64,000 bases of DNA from Polaromonas sp. AET17H-212 (GCF_002379085.1 NZ_NBZW01000016.1:36686-100685); one strand, 5' to 3'. Shown: positions 24,590-33,891, counted from the first letter of the stretch. Numbers and translations: made by a program. Notes: generated from the sequence alone by a model not told the origin.

Positions 24590-25378
24590 ATGAAACTAAA
24601 CATCGTTCCCGCGCGTACTGGCATCACATGGGTCAAACTCGGCATACAAACCTTCTTCAAGCAGCCGCTGGCGCTGGCCGGCCTGTTTTTCATGTACATG
24701 GCGGCGGCCACGCTGGCATCGCTGATTCCCTTTGTCGGCGTGGTGCTGGCGCTGGCGATCGTGCCGGCGGCCACCCTGGGCTTGATGGCCGCGACGCTGG
24801 AGGCCACCAAGGGCCGTTTTCCGATGCCCGCCATTCTTGTCAGCGCCTTCCGCGCCGGCCGGCAGCGCGCCCGCGCCATGATGGTGCTGGGTTTTCTGTA
24901 TGCGGCCGCCTGCCTGCTGATCGTGTTCGTGGTGCCGCTGTTTTTCGATGTGCCGGTCAGCCGCGAAAGCGCCCTGGCACCCGAAATGCAGGGGGTGATG
25001 CTGACCATCATGGCGCTCTACCTGCCGGTCTCCATCCTGTTCTGGCATGCCCCCGCGCTGGTGCACTGGCATGGCGTGACACCGGTCAAGAGCCTGTTTT
25101 TCAGTGCCGTCGTGTGTGTCAGGAACGCCGGCGCCTACGCGCTGTTCGGCCTGACCTGGATGGTGGTGCTGATGCTCATCGGCCTGGCGGTAAGCCTGCT
25201 GGCCGGCCTGCTGGCCAGCCCCGAGGCCGCGGCCGCGCTGGTCATGCCGGCCGCCCTGCTGATGGCCGCGATGTTTTCGAGCTCGCTGTATTTCACCTTC
25301 CGCGACAGTTTTGATGCCACCCCGCCCGACAGCCCCGTCAACAACGACGACAACCCCAGCCCCGGAGACACGCCATGA
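24590..25378 (+). CDS. BPSS1780-like family membrane protein
   Basis: A 262-residue protein with about six hydrophobic helices, starting MKLNIVPARTGITWVKLGIQ and containing FFKQPLALAGLFFMYM and IPFVGVVLALAIVPAATLGL. The hydrophilic C-terminus is Asp/Pro/Asn rich. I recall such proteins as the uncharacterised BPSS1780 family of Burkholderiales. Its stop overlaps the next gene's ATG (ATGA), so it is coupled to the FecR-like protein. Confidence 0.75.
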   Translation: MKLNIVPARTGITWVKLGIQTFFKQPLALAGLFFMYMAAATLASLIPFVGVVLALAIVPAATLGLMAATLEATKGRFPMPAILVSAFRAGRQRARAMMVLGFLYAAACLLIVFVVPLFFDVPVSRESALAPEMQGVMLTIMALYLPVSILFWHAPALVHWHGVTPVKSLFFSAVVCVRNAGAYALFGLTWMVVLMLIGLAVSLLAGLLASPEAAAALVMPAALLMAAMFSSSLYFTFRDSFDATPPDSPVNNDDNPSPGDTP

Positions 25379-26094
25379 CACAGCACCTGCTGCAAGGCCG
25401 GCAAGAAAAGGAAATCCTGTGGTTCCAGAGGCGTGACGCGCTCAAGGCCGCCGCGGCCTGGGTGGCCATGGGGGGCCTGCCGGCCGCGATGGCGCAGCAG
25501 CGCAGCAACATCGTGCAACTCACCGGTGACGCCACCCTCAACGGCAGCCGCCTGAGCCCGGAGCATACGATACAGACCGGCGATGTGATCCAGACCGGAC
25601 CGGGCGCCAACCTCGTGTTTGCAATCGGCAACTCGGCCTTCCAGGTGCGCCAGAACTCGCGCCTGTCGGTGGAGCGTGGTGCCACGCTCCATGCGGTCAG
25701 CCTGTTGCGCCTGCTGACCGGCGCGGTGGCCAGCGTCTGGGGCAAGGGCGTGAACCGCGCCATCGTCATGCCAACCCTGACCGCCGGCATACGCGGCACC
25801 GGCGTGTATGCCGAGATTTTTGCCGACCAGGGCAAGCGCAACTATTTCTGCAACTGTTATGGCACGGTGGACCTGGGCGCGGGCAGCGACAAGCAAGTGT
25901 CCCAGGCGCAATACCACCAGTCGTTCTGGGCCGACGCCGAACCGCGCAACGGGCGCTACCTGTCGCCCGCCCAGGCGCTGAACCACACCGACGAAGAGCT
26001 GGAATTTCTGGCCCGCCTGGTGAACCAGCGCACGGCCTGGCAGATCGCCGGCCGAAAAGGCATCAAGGACGGCCGCGGCCAGATGGGCTACTGA
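25375..26094 (+). CDS. FecR-domain exported protein
   Basis: A 239-residue protein beginning with a Tat-like signal QRRDALKAAAAWVAMGGLPA, cut near AMAQ. The mature N-terminal half is a FecR-like domain: NIVQLTGDATLNGSRLSPEH, TGDVIQTGPGANLVFAIGNS, and LTAGIRGTGVYAE typical of such sheets. A CNC motif follows (YFCNCYGTVDLG). No sigma factor or TonB gene is adjacent, so it is not a classical FecIR pair. Role unknown. Confidence 0.75.
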   Translation: MTQHLLQGRQEKEILWFQRRDALKAAAAWVAMGGLPAAMAQQRSNIVQLTGDATLNGSRLSPEHTIQTGDVIQTGPGANLVFAIGNSAFQVRQNSRLSVERGATLHAVSLLRLLTGAVASVWGKGVNRAIVMPTLTAGIRGTGVYAEIFADQGKRNYFCNCYGTVDLGAGSDKQVSQAQYHQSFWADAEPRNGRYLSPAQALNHTDEELEFLARLVNQRTAWQIAGRKGIKDGRGQMGY

Positions 26095-26139
26095 GCCCCG
26101 GCCGCTGGGCCGTCGGCCCAACGCTGCCGCCAGCCGGCC

Positions 26140-26976
26140 TCACCAGGCATCGCCGGCGGCGTTCTGCAACCGGCGCACCAACGCCACCAACTGCGGCCGC
26201 ACCTCGGTCATCAGGAACTGCGGCGAGAGCTTGAAACCGGGTCCGCCGCAATTGACCACCATCACTGAACGCCCGCTTCCCGGACGGAAAGCCGCGGCGA
26301 TGGCATTCACGTCTTTCTGCCACTCGCCAAACGAGGCGCAACAGCCGTGCTCGCGGTAGTGCACCAGGGCCAGTTCCAGCGCGTCCCGGGTCTGCGGCCA
26401 GGCTTTTTCGTCCTGGGCCCGGATGCGCTCCATCAGCGCACTGCGTTCGCTGTCGCTGCAGCCGGCCAGGTAGGCGCGCCCCATCGCCGTGCTGGCCAGC
26501 GGAATGCGTGAACCGACGTCCAGGCTCAGCGTGAGGGCCGATTCGCTGCGGCAGTTCTCGACATAAATCATGCTCAGGCGGTCGCGTATGCCCAAAGACA
26601 CCATGGCCTGCGAACTGTCGGCCAGCTCCTGCATCATCGGCCGCGCCAGCTGGCGCATGTCCATGCGGGCCAGCATGGCGCTGCCCAGCGCCAGCACCGC
26701 GCTGCCGAGCCGGTAGCCCGGGTTGCCGTTGCCGTCCTGCGCATGTTCGAGGTAGCCCTGTTTGGTCAGCGTGTAGGTCAGACGTGAAATCGTGGACTTG
26801 GGCAGGCCGCAGCGGCGCGCCAGTTCCTGGTTGCCCAGGGTGCGGTCACGCGAACGGAAGGCACCGAGCACGTCAAGGCCGCGTGCCAGCGCGGTCACAA
26901 AATGCCGGTCTTCCTTCACGTTTCCGACGATGGCCCTGGCCGGAGCGGCCGGTTCTGAAGTGCGTACTTTTTCCAT
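26140..26976 (-). CDS. IclR-family transcriptional regulator
   Basis: A 278-residue regulator with an N-terminal winged helix (ALARGLDVLGAFR, NQELARRCGLPKSTISRLTY) and a C-terminal IclR effector domain (GSRIPLASTAMGRAYLAG, GWQ-like SFGEWQKDVNAIAAAF). The family usually controls catabolism of aromatic or small organic acids and is divergent from its target operon. Start ATG 26974-26976; a TTG nine codons upstream is possible but would fall in the operator. Two palindromes of one design lie upstream, yet no divergent operon follows: the next gene is convergently placed at 27627. Confidence 0.92.
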   Translation of the reverse strand: MEKVRTSEPAAPARAIVGNVKEDRHFVTALARGLDVLGAFRSRDRTLGNQELARRCGLPKSTISRLTYTLTKQGYLEHAQDGNGNPGYRLGSAVLALGSAMLARMDMRQLARPMMQELADSSQAMVSLGIRDRLSMIYVENCRSESALTLSLDVGSRIPLASTAMGRAYLAGCSDSERSALMERIRAQDEKAWPQTRDALELALVHYREHGCCASFGEWQKDVNAIAAAFRPGSGRSVMVVNCGGPGFKLSPQFLMTEVRPQLVALVRRLQNAAGDAW

Positions 26977-26980
26977 GGTG

Positions 26981-26995
26981 TTCTGCAATGCGGAA
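26981..26995. promoter_or_regulatory. Probable IclR operator at the regulator's own start
   Basis: TTCTGCAATGCGGAA has 7-base arms around a central A with one mismatch, four bases before the IclR start codon. It matches the perfect site at 27124-27140. The position suggests autorepression. Confidence 0.7.
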
Positions 26996-27123
26996 TATGG
27001 CAATCCTATCAGTTCATGTTGTCCACAGGACTGATTTCCCGGAATTTCTCAATGGAACGATGGAATTTCCTAACCTGGGCCGCATGGGGCGGCCGCACAA
27101 TTCCTCAACATTGTGATCTATAA

Positions 27124-27140
27124 ATTCTGCAATGCAGAAT
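27124..27140. promoter_or_regulatory. Perfect IclR-type palindrome without a target gene
   Basis: ATTCTGCAATGCAGAAT is a perfect 17-base palindrome with the same core as the site at 26981-26995, 143 bases away, as expected for an intergenic region with a divergent operon. No plausible gene starts rightward of it. Confidence 0.7.
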
Positions 27141-27261
27141 GATGGGACGACAGCGACAAGCCGGACCAGACCCCGGCCTTGGCGCGCCAGCTGCTGGCCG
27201 GACAACCGCGTCGGTTCGACGTTTCTCGAGGTCGCCGTGTTCGGGCGAGCCCGAAGGCTGC
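27141..27261. other. Gene-less stretch, possibly a decayed gene start
   Basis: Where the IclR-controlled gene should begin, one plus frame (from about 27146) reads DDSDKPDQTPALARQLLAGQ. This looks like a protein N-terminus but lacks a start codon and soon degenerates. I cannot establish it as a pseudogene. Confidence 0.25.
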
Positions 27262-27627
27262 TCAGGCCGCGCGACGTACTTCCAGGATTTCGTACTCGAT
27301 CGCTTCGCGGTAAGTCCTGGCGTCATGCAGCGCCAGGTGCAGCAGGATTTTGGCGGCATGCGCCTTGATGACGCGGGGCAGCAAGGCGCCGGCGGCCACC
27401 AGCGGCAGCCCCCACCACACATGGCCGGACAGGGCCAGCGCCGCGCCTATGCCCAGAAGTGGCAGCGCGATGCCGATCACGAACAGCCGGTGCTTGACGT
27501 ATTTCTGCGCTCGCTCGGGGTTCACGATCAGGCGGAAACGGCCCATGGGCAACCCGGTTCGGAACTCCTGGTGACTGACCTCGACGGTGGCACCGTCTGC
27601 TTCAGGCTTGGTCTCTGTCTCGTTCAT
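27262..27627 (-). CDS. Small membrane protein of unknown function
   Basis: A 121-residue protein with an acidic N-terminus (MNETETKPEADGATVEVSHQ), a basic stretch, two adjacent hydrophobic segments (HRLFVIGIALPLLGIGAALA and HVWWGLPLVAAGALLPRVI) and a soluble C-terminus ending EYEILEVRRAA. Likely an inner-membrane hairpin. It is 48 bases downstream of the helicase gene on the same strand. I do not recognise the family. Confidence 0.7.
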   Translation of the reverse strand: MNETETKPEADGATVEVSHQEFRTGLPMGRFRLIVNPERAQKYVKHRLFVIGIALPLLGIGAALALSGHVWWGLPLVAAGALLPRVIKAHAAKILLHLALHDARTYREAIEYEILEVRRAA

Positions 27628-27675
27628 TGTTGTCTCGCGGGCGGTTGGTCGTCTGTCCCATCTTAACCAAGGTAG

Positions 27676-30105
27676 CTAAACCACCGTGAGCTTGGCGACG
27701 CTCAGGGCCAGCCACTTCACGCCATGCCGCGTGAAGTTGATTTGCGCCCGGGCATCGTCGCCGCTGCCTTCGAGCATCATGACCTTGCCTTCACCGAACT
27801 TGTTGTGAAACACGTTCATGCCGTTTTTCAGCCCATGCGCCGGCGCCTCGCGCTGCACCGGCACCGCTGGGTTGGGGAACTGCCCCCCCCCCTGATTCTT
27901 TGAAGCAAAAGCGGCCTTGGCCCAATCACCACGGGAACCACCAGCTCCTGAATTCGTAGCAGACCAGGCGCCACTGCCGCCACCGTAGGCCGACGAAAAG
28001 CCCTGGTTTTTTGGCGTGATCCATTTGAGGGCGGCCTCCGGCAACTCGTCGAAGAAGCGGCTTTTCAGGTTGTAGCGCGTCTGGCCGTGCAGCATGCGCG
28101 TCTGCGAGTGGCTCAGGTACAGGCGCTGGCGCGCACGTGTGATGGCCACGTACATCAGGCGGCGCTCTTCCTCGATGCCACCGGCGTCACTCAGGGAGTT
28201 CTCATGCGGGAAGATGCCGTCTTCCAGGCCGGAGATGAACACGCAGTCGAACTCCAGGCCCTTGGACGAATGCACGGTCATCAGTTGCACCGCGTCCTGG
28301 CCGGCCTGCGCCTGGTTGTCGCCGGATTCGAGCGCGGCATGCGTCAGGAAGGCGGCCAGCGGCGACAGCGTCTCGCCGGTTTCCTGGTTGGGCGCCAGCA
28401 GTTCTGGTAGCGGCTCGTCGGCCAGCGGCGCGGACAGGTCCAGCCCCTGGCTGGCCGGCGACTGCGACAGCGGCGTGCCGAGTTCATCGACCGGCAAGGC
28501 CACGGCATCGCGGCCGAAACCTTCCATGCTGACAAAGGACTCGGCAGCGTTGACCAGCTCGCCCAGATTCTCCAGCCGGTCCTGGCCTTCCTTCTCGAGC
28601 TTGTAGTGTTCTTCCAGCCCGCTGTGCTGCAGCACCAGCTCGATGATCTCGCGCAGGCTCAGGCCCGGCGTCTGCTCGCGCAACACGTCGAGCTTGGCGA
28701 CAAAGGCGCCGAGGTTAGCGCCGGCCTTGCCGGGCACGGCACTGACCGCGTCATGCAGCGAGCAGCCGGCGCTGCGTGCGATGTCCTGCAACTGCTCGAT
28801 GCTGCGCGCACCGATGCCGCGCGGCGGAAAGTTGACCACGCGCATGAAGCTGGTGTCGTCGTTCGGGTTCTCGATCAGGCGCAAATAGGCCAGCGCGTGT
28901 TTGATCTCGGCGCGCTCGAAAAAGCGCAGGCCGCCGTAGACGCGGTAGGGAATGCCGTTGTTGAACAGCGCGGTTTCCATGACCCGGCTTTGCGCATTGC
29001 TGCGGTACAGCAGCGCAATTTCCTTGCGCGCCATGCCGCCGCGCACCAGCTCGCGCACCTCATCGACAAACCACTGCGCTTCGGCAAAGTCGGACATGGC
29101 CTCGAAGACGCGCACCGGCTCGCCGGGGCCGGCCTCGGTGCGCAGGTTTTTTCCCAGGCGCTTGCTGTTGTGGCTGATCAGCTCGTTGGCCGAGTCCAGG
29201 ATGTTGCCGAAGCTGCGGTAATTGCGCTCCAGCTTGATCTGGTGCTGCACATGGAACTCGCGCACGAAGTCCGCCATGTTGCCGACCCGCGCGCCGCGAA
29301 AGGCGTAGATGCTCTGGTCGTCGTCGCCGACCGCCACCACCGAGCCGCCCGGCATGCCACCGGGCGCAGCGTCGTCGCCCTGGCCGGCCAGCATCTTGAT
29401 CCAGGCGTACTGCAGCTTGTTGGTGTCCTGGAACTCGTCGATCAGGATGTGGCGGAAACGCCGCTGGTAATGCTCGCGCACCGGTGCGTTGTCGCGCAGC
29501 AACTCGTAGCTGCGCAGCATCAGCTCGCCGAAATCGACCACGCCTTCGCGCTGGCACTGCTCTTCGTAGAGCGCGTAGATCTCGGCCTTCTTGCGCGTCT
29601 CCTCGTCACGCACCACCACGTCCTTGGCGCGCAGGCCGTCTTCCTTGCAGCCGGCGATGAACCACATCAGCTGCTTGGGCGGGAAACGTTCGTCGTCGAT
29701 GTTGAACTGCTTGCACAGGCGCTTGATCGCCGAGAGCTGGTCCTGCGTGTCCAGGATCTGGAAGGTCGAGGGCAGGTTCGCCAGCTTGTAGTGCGCACGC
29801 AGGAAGCGGTTGCACAGGCCGTGGAAGGTGCCTATCCACATGCCGCGCACGTTGACCGGCAGCATGGCCGACAGGCGCGACAGCATTTCCTTGGCCGCCT
29901 TGTTGGTGAAGGTCACGGCCAGGATGCCGCCGGGCGACACCTGCCCGGTCTGCAGCAGCCAGGCGATGCGGGTGGTCAGCACGCGGGTCTTGCCGGAACC
30001 GGCGCCGGCCAGGATCAGCGCGTGCGTGTTGGGCAGCGTCACGGCTGCGAGTTGCTCCGGGTTAAGGTTTTGCAGGAGAGGGGAGCTGGGGACTTCTGGG
30101 AACAT
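27676..30105 (-). CDS. uvrD: UvrD/Rep-type superfamily 1 DNA helicase
   Basis: An 809-residue 3'-5' helicase. Motifs in order: Q motif LNPEQLAAVTLP, Walker A AGAGSGKTRVLTTR, motif II DEFQDTNKLQY, motif III GDDDQSIYAFRGA, motif IV LYRSNAQSR, motif V MTVHSSKGLEFD and motif VI EEERRLMYVAITRARQRL. The C-terminus after residue 700 is Gly/Ser/Asn-rich, then KNGMNVFHNKFGEGKVMMLE and a tudor-like end. It acts in nucleotide excision and mismatch repair; Rep is an alternative name, but the C-terminal extension suits UvrD/PcrA. The linker is encoded by a run of ten G on the coding strand (27883-27892). Confidence 0.93.
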   Translation of the reverse strand: MFPEVPSSPLLQNLNPEQLAAVTLPNTHALILAGAGSGKTRVLTTRIAWLLQTGQVSPGGILAVTFTNKAAKEMLSRLSAMLPVNVRGMWIGTFHGLCNRFLRAHYKLANLPSTFQILDTQDQLSAIKRLCKQFNIDDERFPPKQLMWFIAGCKEDGLRAKDVVVRDEETRKKAEIYALYEEQCQREGVVDFGELMLRSYELLRDNAPVREHYQRRFRHILIDEFQDTNKLQYAWIKMLAGQGDDAAPGGMPGGSVVAVGDDDQSIYAFRGARVGNMADFVREFHVQHQIKLERNYRSFGNILDSANELISHNSKRLGKNLRTEAGPGEPVRVFEAMSDFAEAQWFVDEVRELVRGGMARKEIALLYRSNAQSRVMETALFNNGIPYRVYGGLRFFERAEIKHALAYLRLIENPNDDTSFMRVVNFPPRGIGARSIEQLQDIARSAGCSLHDAVSAVPGKAGANLGAFVAKLDVLREQTPGLSLREIIELVLQHSGLEEHYKLEKEGQDRLENLGELVNAAESFVSMEGFGRDAVALPVDELGTPLSQSPASQGLDLSAPLADEPLPELLAPNQETGETLSPLAAFLTHAALESGDNQAQAGQDAVQLMTVHSSKGLEFDCVFISGLEDGIFPHENSLSDAGGIEEERRLMYVAITRARQRLYLSHSQTRMLHGQTRYNLKSRFFDELPEAALKWITPKNQGFSSAYGGGSGAWSATNSGAGGSRGDWAKAAFASKNQGGGQFPNPAVPVQREAPAHGLKNGMNVFHNKFGEGKVMMLEGSGDDARAQINFTRHGVKWLALSVAKLTVV

Positions 30106-30172
30106 CCCCCATTGTAGAAAGAACCCCGGCCCCGGCGCGGCGCAGGGGTAGCTGTCCTTACCAGCTTCCCGC

Positions 30173-31510
30173 CTAGCTGCCGTCCGTCTTCAGGATGGTC
30201 TCGCCCTTGAGCGCGCCCACGTCGCGAATCGCCATGCGGTGGCGCTTCCAGCCGGCCCAGGTACGGCGGAAGTTCGCCAGCGAAATGCCGTAATAGATCG
30301 CCTTGAACATCCGCAGCCGACCCCAGAACGGCGTCTTGCCGAAGATGTCTCCGGCCAGCAGCGACAGCAGGGCTTCCTTGACGCGCAAGGGGTTGGCGGG
30401 ATGCATGAACATCTCGCGGATGGTCGGGTTGGTCACGCGGTAGATGAACCACGAATACTCGCTGGGGCCCTTGCGCATCATGGCCTCAAAGCTTTTGCGC
30501 ACCGCAGGCAGGTCGGCCGGCTGGTCAAGCGCAGTGGCCACCAGCTCCGCGCCGTCAAAAGCGCTGTGCATCGCGAGGTAAACCCCGGACGAGAACATCG
30601 GGTCGATGAAGGTGAATGCATCGCCCAGCATCAGGTAGCGGTCACCGGTGGCGTGGGTGCTGCAGTAGGAAAAATTACCGGTCGCGTGCACCGCTTCATC
30701 GACCAGCGTGGCACTGGCAAGGCGGCGTTTCAGTTCCGGTGCCATCGCGATGGTGTCCATGAAAAATTCGTGCAGCGGCTTCTCTCGCGACTTCAGGTAA
30801 TACGGCCAGCACACCGCGCCGACGCTGGTCGTGCCGTCGGCCAGCGGAATGAACCACAACCAGCCGTGTGGGAACCAGCAGATGCTGATGTTGCCTTCGC
30901 GCTTGCCTTCCAGCCGCTCGACGTTGGTGAAATGGCCGAACAGCGCTGTGCTGTTGTGTTCCTTGCTTTTGGCCTTGGAGCGCAGCTTGGTGGCCAGCAG
31001 CGTATCGCGGCCGGACGCGTCCACCACAAAGCGGGCGCGCCAGCTGCGTTTCGCACCATCGTCCATTTCGGCCTGGACCGTGGCGCCCTCGGCGTCAAAA
31101 CTCACATCGCGTACGGTACAGCCCTCGAGTGTTTTCGCTCCACGCGTCGCCGCATTGCGGAAAAGCAGCTCGTCCAGTTCGGAACGCCGCACCTGCCAGG
31201 CCGAGGGCATCGACTTGTCCCAGGCATCGGCGAATTCGATGTAGCTGCAATGCGCGTGTTCCGGAGACACAAACTCGATGCCCCATTTGGGCATGCCGAT
31301 GCGGTCCACCTGGTCGCGCACTCCCAGGCGCTCAAAAAGTTCAACATTGGCCGGAAGCAGCGATTCACCGATGTGAAACCGGGGATGATGCGCTTTTTCA
31401 AGCAGCACCACGTCTCGTCCCTGCGCAGCCAGCAGGGCCGCAATGGTGGAGCCGGCGGGACCGCCGCCCACAACAAGCACATCACAGGAGGAGATCGGGG
31501 TTTCGTTCAT
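30173..31510 (-). CDS. FAD-dependent oxidoreductase of the flavin-dependent halogenase family
   Basis: A 445-residue flavoprotein. The N-terminal FAD motif is VVGGGPAGSTIAALLAAQG. HHPRFHIGESLLPANVELFE and the halogenase signature GWLWFIP (residues 216-222, W-x-W-x-I-P) are present, and GDAFTFIDPMFSSGVYLAMH closes the FAD site. This resembles the CndH-like (variant B) halogenases, which act on carrier-tethered or free phenols, but many members are simple monooxygenases or reductases. No carrier protein, synthase or flavin reductase is nearby. Start ATG 31508-31510; an upstream in-frame ATG would add nine residues. Confidence 0.8.
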   Translation of the reverse strand: MNETPISSCDVLVVGGGPAGSTIAALLAAQGRDVVLLEKAHHPRFHIGESLLPANVELFERLGVRDQVDRIGMPKWGIEFVSPEHAHCSYIEFADAWDKSMPSAWQVRRSELDELLFRNAATRGAKTLEGCTVRDVSFDAEGATVQAEMDDGAKRSWRARFVVDASGRDTLLATKLRSKAKSKEHNSTALFGHFTNVERLEGKREGNISICWFPHGWLWFIPLADGTTSVGAVCWPYYLKSREKPLHEFFMDTIAMAPELKRRLASATLVDEAVHATGNFSYCSTHATGDRYLMLGDAFTFIDPMFSSGVYLAMHSAFDGAELVATALDQPADLPAVRKSFEAMMRKGPSEYSWFIYRVTNPTIREMFMHPANPLRVKEALLSLLAGDIFGKTPFWGRLRMFKAIYYGISLANFRRTWAGWKRHRMAIRDVGALKGETILKTDGS

Positions 31511-31736
31511 GGATGATTCTGGTTGAGGCAAGGGCATGTCAGGCGCGCGCTTGCAATTGTGGAAGAGCTGGGCGCAGGGTAACACTGCGCACACCAGGGT
31601 TCAACTTTCACTCTTTTCAATTTGTATTGTTCAGCTTCTTCGGCCACTGACCGCGCGTGCAAGGCTTCTACGAAAAACCCGTCAAGTCCCGCGGCCCTGC
31701 AAGTTCTGCGAACATATGCGGAATTTCGAGGTATTT

Positions 31737-32456
31737 ATGACAACAGGTTTTGGCCACGCGGGAGCCGCTCTGGCTGCCTGCCTTCTGGCGGCTGGCCTCG
31801 GTTTTTCCGGCACGGCGCGTGCGCAGTCGTCCTGCTCCAGCGATGGCCAAAGCCGGCCGGCGATTCTGCTTGAACGGTTCATCAACGCCGACTGCGCCGA
31901 TTGCTGGACCGACCCGGCCACTCCGGGTGCCGGCCGCGGTACGCTGGTGCTGGACTGGGTGCTGCCCGGTGGGCAGGGAGACAACGCGCCGCTCTCGGTG
32001 GTGGCCACCCGTGACGCGCTCAAGCGACTGGAAGCGCTGGGCATCACACCGCCTCCCGCCGGCCTGAACCGCAAAACCGAGGTGCAGGGGCGAACCGGTA
32101 GCCTGCGCGTTGCACGTGGCCTGCCGGTTTCCGGCTACATGGGCGCATCGATAGAACTCAAGGCGCCCGCACCCGGGGCGGCCCAGACCTGGACAGCCTG
32201 GCTCGCGCTGGTGGAAGCCCTTCCTTCGGGCACCGAAGGCTCGCCTGTGTCCCGGAATCTGGTCAGAAACCTCATCCAGCCCAGTTGGGACGGGCGCAAG
32301 CAGCTATCAAACAAGGAGCGCCTGCGCTTCATGGAATCCCGTTCCATGGATATTCCTGCGGGCATGAAAACCGACAGAGCCCAGGTGATTGGCTGGGTGG
32401 AGGATGCCCAGGGGCGCGTGGTGGCTGCAGCACAATCCCGCTGCACCGGGAAATGA
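31737..32456 (+). CDS. Secreted protein of unknown function with CxxC motif
   Basis: A 239-residue protein with a signal peptide ([20 protein letters not shown], cut after ARA-QS) and, soon after, [15 protein letters not shown]. The CxxC followed by W recalls thioredoxin-like secreted proteins such as DUF1223, but the rest is not thioredoxin-like by eye. It starts at ATG 31737 behind GAGGT; an upstream ATG (31716) is also in frame. It is divergent from the halogenase-like gene. A partial family A repeat (32288-32313) encodes RKQLSNKE near the C-terminus. Confidence 0.7.
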   Translation: MTTGFGHAGAALAACLLAAGLGFSGTARAQSSCSSDGQSRPAILLERFINADCADCWTDPATPGAGRGTLVLDWVLPGGQGDNAPLSVVATRDALKRLEALGITPPPAGLNRKTEVQGRTGSLRVARGLPVSGYMGASIELKAPAPGAAQTWTAWLALVEALPSGTEGSPVSRNLVRNLIQPSWDGRKQLSNKERLRFMESRSMDIPAGMKTDRAQVIGWVEDAQGRVVAAAQSRCTGK

Positions 32457-32533
32457 CGGGCATCCATATTCGCGTATAGCGGGTATATACACAGAGGGCT
32501 CGTGCGCACCGGCACAAACGCATAGAATCAGTC

Positions 32534-32564
32534 ACCGGGCCCAAGCAATTGCGCCCGGTTTTTT
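32534..32564 (+). terminator. Rho-independent terminator between secreted-protein gene and guaC
   Basis: ACCGGGC (32534-32540) and GCCCGGT (32553-32559) form a stem followed by TTTTTT. It lies 77 bases past the secreted protein's stop and 76 bases before guaC, so it could also act as an attenuator in the guaC leader. Confidence 0.8.
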
Positions 32565-32640
32565 GTTTCCGCAGACCTTGCGGGCAAGCCGGTCCAATCC
32601 AAGTGCCTTCTGTGTTGATCAATTCAGGAGCCTGGAAACA

Positions 32641-33618
32641 ATGGAAATCTTCGACTACGACAATGTCCTGCTGCTGCCGCGCAAATGCCGCGTGGAAAGC
32701 CGCTCGGAATGCGACGCCGGCGTCACGCTGGGCAGCCGCCGCTTCCGCATCCCGGTGGTGCCGGCCAACATGAAGACGGTGATCGACGAAGCGATCAGCG
32801 TGTGGATGGCGCAAAACGGCTATTTCTACGTGATGCACCGCTTCGACCTCGACAACCTGGCGTTTGTCAGAAACATGGCGGCCCGGGGCCTTTACGCGTC
32901 GATCTCGCTGGGCGTCAAGAAAGCCGACTACGACACGGTGGACCAGCTGGTGGCCGAAGGCCTGGCGCCCGACTACATCACCATCGACATCGCCCATGGC
33001 CACGCCGACACGGTGCAGCGCATGGTGGCGTATCTGAAAGAGAAACTGCCCGCGTCGTTTGTGATTGCCGGCAACGTGGCCACGCCGGAGGCGGTGATTG
33101 ACCTGGAGAACTGGGGCGCGGACGCCACCAAGGTCGGCATCGGTCCCGGCAAGGTCTGCATCACCAAGATGAAAACCGGCTTTGGCACCGGCGGCTGGCA
33201 GCTGTCGGCGCTCAAGTGGTGCGCGCGTGTGGCGACCAAACCCATCATTGCCGACGGCGGCATCCGCGAACACGGCGACATCGCCAAGTCCATCCGTTTC
33301 GGTGCGACCATGGTCATGATCGGCTCCATGCTGGCGGGCCTGGAAGAAAGCCCGGGCAAAACCGTGGAGGTTGATGGCCGGCTCTTCAAGGAGTATTACG
33401 GCAGCGCCTCGGACTTCAACAAGGGCGAGTACAAACACGTTGAAGGCAAACGCATCCTCGAGCCGGTCAAGGGCTCTTTGGCCGACACGCTGCGCGAGAT
33501 GGAGGAAGACGTGCAGAGCGCCATCAGTTATTCGGGCGGCACCCGGCTGATGGACATCCGCAAGGTCAACTACGTCATCCTGGGCGGCGACAACGCCGGC
33601 GAGCATCTTCTGATGTAA
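32641..33618 (+). CDS. guaC: GMP reductase
   Basis: A 325-residue NADPH-dependent enzyme that deaminates GMP to IMP for purine salvage. It is the short type without a CBS insert: [26 protein letters not shown], and the catalytic C173 in [17 protein letters not shown], followed by [19 protein letters not shown] and the flap EYYGSAS. The length equals that of known short GuaC and excludes IMP dehydrogenase (no CBS pair). Start ATG 32641; the open frame upstream has no homology. A MITE-like element begins three bases after its TAA. Confidence 0.93.
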   Translation: MEIFDYDNVLLLPRKCRVESRSECDAGVTLGSRRFRIPVVPANMKTVIDEAISVWMAQNGYFYVMHRFDLDNLAFVRNMAARGLYASISLGVKKADYDTVDQLVAEGLAPDYITIDIAHGHADTVQRMVAYLKEKLPASFVIAGNVATPEAVIDLENWGADATKVGIGPGKVCITKMKTGFGTGGWQLSALKWCARVATKPIIADGGIREHGDIAKSIRFGATMVMIGSMLAGLEESPGKTVEVDGRLFKEYYGSASDFNKGEYKHVEGKRILEPVKGSLADTLREMEEDVQSAISYSGGTRLMDIRKVNYVILGGDNAGEHLLM

Positions 33619-33621
33619 TAA

Positions 33622-33891
33622 GAACTTGCCCGTAAATAATTGGGGGTCGCGCAAATGGATTTTCGGGATGGGATGCAAGGCGCAAAATCCAAGGCAAGGC
33701 TGGTGGCCTTGCCTGATTTTGCAACGCCGCAGACCGCCCGAAAATCCGTTTGCCCTTCGGGTTGTGGCGAAATCGGGCGATTTACCCACCAAATCCCTTG
33801 CATGGGCACCCAGCCCATGCTGCAGCATGTTGGCGGACAACTCATCCCGATTGCGACCCAACGCGACCCCCAATTATTTACGGGCAAGTTC
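33622..33891. mobile_element. MITE-like element with perfect 30-base terminal inverted repeats
   Basis: The 30 bases at 33622-33651 (GAACTTGCCCGTAAATAATT and onward) are the exact reverse complement of 33862-33891. The element is flanked by the direct repeat TAA (33619-33621 and 33892-33894), a likely 3-base target duplication. Inside is a long imperfect hairpin (GCAAAATC...AAGGCAAGGC and GCCTTGCCTGATTTTGC) but no transposase gene. Length, structure and duplication fit a non-autonomous element mobilised by a transposase elsewhere; TNA-type targets occur with some IS5-family elements, but I cannot assign a family. Confidence 0.85.

Noticed and set aside
27139..27666. A 175-codon plus frame starting at the orphan IclR operator
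   Set aside because: It is mostly antisense to the small membrane protein gene and has Arg/Gln/Gly-rich shadow composition; only the first codons might be a remnant in another frame.
32534..32564. Purine riboswitch upstream of guaC
   Set aside because: Only a simple terminator hairpin is visible; no purine-aptamer three-way junction could be drawn.
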